A stretch of DNA of 26,530 bases. Origin: an uncultured bacterium (GTDB taxonomy: Bacteria > Planctomycetota > UBA1135 > GCA-002686595). Below are positions 24,570-26,530 of this stretch, in pieces (position 1 is the stretch's first letter; each line of letters starts with the position of its first letter). Both the position numbers and the translations under genes were made by a program. The notes beneath the pieces are model-generated. The model was not told the origin of the DNA. It made no database searches and saw only the letters and a program-made list of their open reading frames with translations. The stretch spans positions 14,476 through 41,005 of the forward strand of contig CADEGS010000015.1 in assembly GCA_902826945.1 (NCBI GenBank). The letters are read 5' to 3'.

Positions 24570-25622
24570 ATGCATGCCCTCGCCAAGCTGACGGCGATCG
24601 TCCTCGGCGCTTCGTTCCTCGCCACGAGCCTGCACGCCGACGGGCGCAAGCCGGGCAGCGTGCTCGTCTATCCCGTCCACACCTCGGGCTTCGGCGTCCC
24701 CGGCAACCCGTCGTACTTCTGGACCGTGGTCAGCGTCACGAACAGCAACCTGATGCCCAGCACGCCGTTCGGGTTCGGCGGCTCGACGAACGTCGAGTTC
24801 GACTACGTCAACACGGTGCCGGACCCGCTGAAGCCGCTCGAGCCCCTGCACTGCTTCGTCAACGACGTCGTCGAGTTCCTGACGCCGGCCGACACGCTCT
24901 CGGTGCTGACGAACTGCCACAACGCCTCGACCGCCGGCGGATACCTGGTGGTCGTCGCGCAGGACCCGACGAAGTTCAAGACGCCGTGGTCGTGGAACTG
25001 GCTGATCGGGTCGGAGCTCGTGGTCACCGGCACCGGCGGCATGTACACGCTCGCCGCGATCCCGTTCGAGTCGCCGCTCGCGCAGGGCACGATGACCGAC
25101 CTCGACGGCGACGGCCAGCTCGACTTCGACGGCAGCGAGTACGAGGGCGTGCCCGACACGCTCTACGTGGACACGTTCCTGGCCGCCTCGGGCTCGGGCC
25201 TGTCGCTGATCAACCTGAGCGGCGGCACGGACTTCCTGGCCACGGTCAAGCTGGACCTGTGGAACGACAACGAGTTCCCGTTCTCGACGACGTTCCGCTT
25301 CCGCTGCTGGTTCAGCCGCGGCGTGGACCAGCTCAGCCTGGTGTTCGACCACGAGTACCTGCGCTGGAACACGCCGCACGACCCGGCCGAGCTCGACATC
25401 GACTGCAACGGCGTGGGCGAGCTCGAGACGGGCTGGTTCCGCATCACCGGCCTCAACGTGAGCTCGACCAGGGAGTCGTACCCGAACCCGGCGCTCCTGG
25501 GCGCGGTGACGACGGCCGACAGCTTCCTGCTCGAGGGCGGCCGCCTGCCGTGGGAGAGCGCGAACGTGCAGCTCAACGGCGACTTCCTGAAGTTCGGCGC
25601 CGACGACCTCGAGTTCCCGTGA
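24570..25622 (+). CDS. Secreted protein of a Planctomycetota-type family
   Basis: The 350-residue protein has a signal peptide (cleavage near SLHA) and a beta-rich mature part. Landmarks are GSVLVYPVHTSGFG, TVVSVTNSN, NVEFDYVNT, VEFLTPADTLSVLTNCHN (123-140 or so), GGYLVVVAQDP and SWNWLIGSELVV. I associate the YPxxxx / TPxDTLxxLTxxHN / xxNxLIGxxLVV pattern with a family of exported proteins common in Planctomycetota. A DLDGDGQLDFD segment resembles an EF-hand or dockerin calcium loop. GGAG at 24556-24559 gives suitable spacing for ATG 24570. Its function is unknown, perhaps a cell-surface or extracellular structural role. A 15-bp hairpin follows the stop. Confidence 0.8.
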   Translation: MHALAKLTAIVLGASFLATSLHADGRKPGSVLVYPVHTSGFGVPGNPSYFWTVVSVTNSNLMPSTPFGFGGSTNVEFDYVNTVPDPLKPLEPLHCFVNDVVEFLTPADTLSVLTNCHNASTAGGYLVVVAQDPTKFKTPWSWNWLIGSELVVTGTGGMYTLAAIPFESPLAQGTMTDLDGDGQLDFDGSEYEGVPDTLYVDTFLAASGSGLSLINLSGGTDFLATVKLDLWNDNEFPFSTTFRFRCWFSRGVDQLSLVFDHEYLRWNTPHDPAELDIDCNGVGELETGWFRITGLNVSSTRESYPNPALLGAVTTADSFLLEGGRLPWESANVQLNGDFLKFGADDLEFP

Positions 25623-25628
25623 GTCGCG

Positions 25629-25663
25629 GCCGCGCGCGCCGGGGCGCTCCCGGCGCGCGCGGC
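25629..25663 (+). terminator. Terminator-like 15-bp hairpin
   Basis: Six bases after the TGA, 25629-25643 is perfectly complementary to 25649-25663 around a five-base loop (GCGCT). The stem is entirely G and C. No T-run follows, only TGGCCTTGC. It is placed as a terminator or mRNA 3'-end protector. Confidence 0.5.
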
Positions 25664-25942
25664 TGGCCTTGCGCTCAGGGCTGCGCGACGGATTCCTGCG
25701 TCTTGCCGCCGCCGTCGAGCGCAGCAGGCCTGCGAAGCGGCTCTTGTCGTCGTGGCGCCACGGCGCGTCTCCGACGCCCGGTCGCGGGGCTTCCGGGCCC
25801 GGCGTAGGATCTTGGCCGACCAGGAGCGAGCGGCGCGGGCGCGCCGCGCGAGGCGACGGGCGGAGCGCCCCCGGCGCCGGCGCGCGCGACCGCCGCGGCT
25901 CCCGAAGGACCATCCACGCCTCGCACCACGAGGAGGAGTTCC
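25664..25942 (+). promoter_or_regulatory. Upstream region of the last lipoprotein
   Basis: This gap holds no convincing gene. CGTGGCGCCACG at 25751-25762 is a 12-base palindrome. TAGGAT at 25805-25810 could be a -10, giving a leader of about 125 bases. AGGAGGAG at 25931-25938 is a strong Shine-Dalgarno four bases before the ATG. Confidence 0.3.
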
Positions 25943-26530
25943 ATGCTTCGAACGCTGCTGCCGATCGTTCTCGCCCTCAGCGCCTGCTCGACCGTCGCCA
26001 CGCGCGCCGCGCCGCCGCGGCGCGCCGCGCAGGGGCCCGCCGCGACCGGGCTCTTCCCCGCCGACGCCGAGCGGCTGACCGACGAGGCCATCGCGCGCAT
26101 CCTCGACGTGCGCTGGGAGATCCCCGAGCAGGTGCGCATCGCGCTCCTGCCGCTGCGGCACGACTCGACGTTCTCCAGCTACTACTTCCATGACTGGTCG
26201 GCCTCGAGCGCGAGCTCGCTCGGGCTCGCGACGGCCTTCCAGGCGGTGGAGGAGCTGCGCGCGCTGCCCTACGTCTACGACGTCTCCTACCTGCCCGAGT
26301 TCCTGCTGCCGTCCGAGAAGAACGTCGCGCTCGTGCGCGAGGCCGCGGCGCGCTACCAGGCGGACTGGGTGCTGTGCTACTCGACGACGATCTCGGCGAC
26401 GCCCGACTACGCCTTCTGGGGCAGCGACGAGGTGCACGGGAAGTGCCTGGTCGAGTGCGCGCTGCTCGACACGCGCACGGGCCTGATCCCGTTCACGGCG
26501 CGCTCGAGCGAGACGATCGACGTGAAGGAG
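25943..26530 (+). CDS. Lipoprotein of unknown function, cut by the window edge
   Basis: From ATG 25943 the frame is open to the end of the window for 196 codons, so the 3' end is missing. The start is well supported by AGGAGGAG just upstream. The signal peptide ends in a lipobox (LSAC, Cys15). Mature segments include RLTDEAIARILDVRWEIPEQ, VRIALLPLRHDSTFSSYYFH, LPYVYDVSYLPEFLLPSEK, ALVREAAARYQADWVLCYST and CALLDTRTGLIPFTARSSE. The pattern of an ALLP strand, then an ADWVL segment, then a DTRTGxI segment is a generic feature of periplasmic lipoproteins in the CsgG/TolB-N-like group, but the match is not firm. I do not assign a function. Confidence 0.75.
   Translation, partial: MLRTLLPIVLALSACSTVATRAAPPRRAAQGPAATGLFPADAERLTDEAIARILDVRWEIPEQVRIALLPLRHDSTFSSYYFHDWSASSASSLGLATAFQAVEELRALPYVYDVSYLPEFLLPSEKNVALVREAAARYQADWVLCYSTTISATPDYAFWGSDEVHGKCLVECALLDTRTGLIPFTARSSETIDVKE

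Noticed and set aside
25163..26437. Minus-strand open frame opposite the last two genes
   Set aside because: Composition is Arg/Ala/Gln-rich with no domain, and it overlaps well-supported plus-strand genes.

Overview
The window is very GC-rich DNA with strong third-position GC and long open frames in every reading direction. It carries 23 well-supported protein genes, a few weaker coding calls, and no rRNA, tRNA, CRISPR array or insertion sequence that I can see. Several features suggest a high-GC member of the Planctomycetota or a similar Gram-negative lineage. These are a secreted protein (24570-25622) of a type I associate with Planctomycetota, an FG-GAP/ASPIC-UnbV protein divergent from a sulfatase-fold lipoprotein, many lipoprotein and Tat signals, and many first genes without a Shine-Dalgarno sequence. 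The taxonomic call is an inference from gene content.

Layout. (1) 1-816 is a DUF5995 protein. (2) 989-5249 is a metal-handling cluster, probably copper: a Cys-rich secreted small protein, a lipoprotein with a heavy-metal-binding CPMHPE domain, a TolC-family outer-membrane lipoprotein, a Tat-exported multicopper oxidase and a small membrane protein. No RND pump or periplasmic adaptor is present. (3) 5290-8571 holds surface-glycan-type genes: a zinc-ribbon SAM methyltransferase, an SGNH hydrolase on the minus strand and a CAP10/GT90 glycosyltransferase. (4) 8648-10422 is a two-gene unit: a fused AHSA1-PhyH dioxygenase and a DUF488 protein. (5) 10533-13649 is a molybdate operon: an XRE-HTH/TOBE regulator followed by ModA, ModB and ModC. 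(6) Converging on it from the minus strand, 16894-13666 is a three-gene operon for a periplasmic molybdenum hydroxylase of isoquinoline 1-oxidoreductase type: a 2Fe-2S subunit, a Tat-exported molybdopterin subunit and a diheme cytochrome c. A type II NADH dehydrogenase lies just upstream (16994-18331). (7) 18428-22417 is a divergent pair: a CRTAC1-like FG-GAP/ASPIC-UnbV secreted protein and a sulfatase-fold lipoprotein with Thr at the nucleophile site. (8) 22413-26530 contains a 30-bp perfect-type hairpin and a palindrome cluster, a two-pore-helix K+ channel-like protein, two divergent secreted proteins around a 600-base structured gap, and a lipoprotein cut by the right edge.

How the genes work together. 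The clearest functional link is molybdenum. A fused Mo-sensing regulator and the ModABC importer sit tail-to-tail with a molybdenum-cofactor dehydrogenase that has its own cytochrome electron acceptor. Most genes inside operons overlap by 1 to 11 bases, which suggests translational coupling. Several transcription units begin with a TACCnT-like element 6 to 16 bases before the start codon and no Shine-Dalgarno, as expected for leaderless or short-leader mRNAs. Large GC-rich hairpins without U-tracts mark several gene ends.
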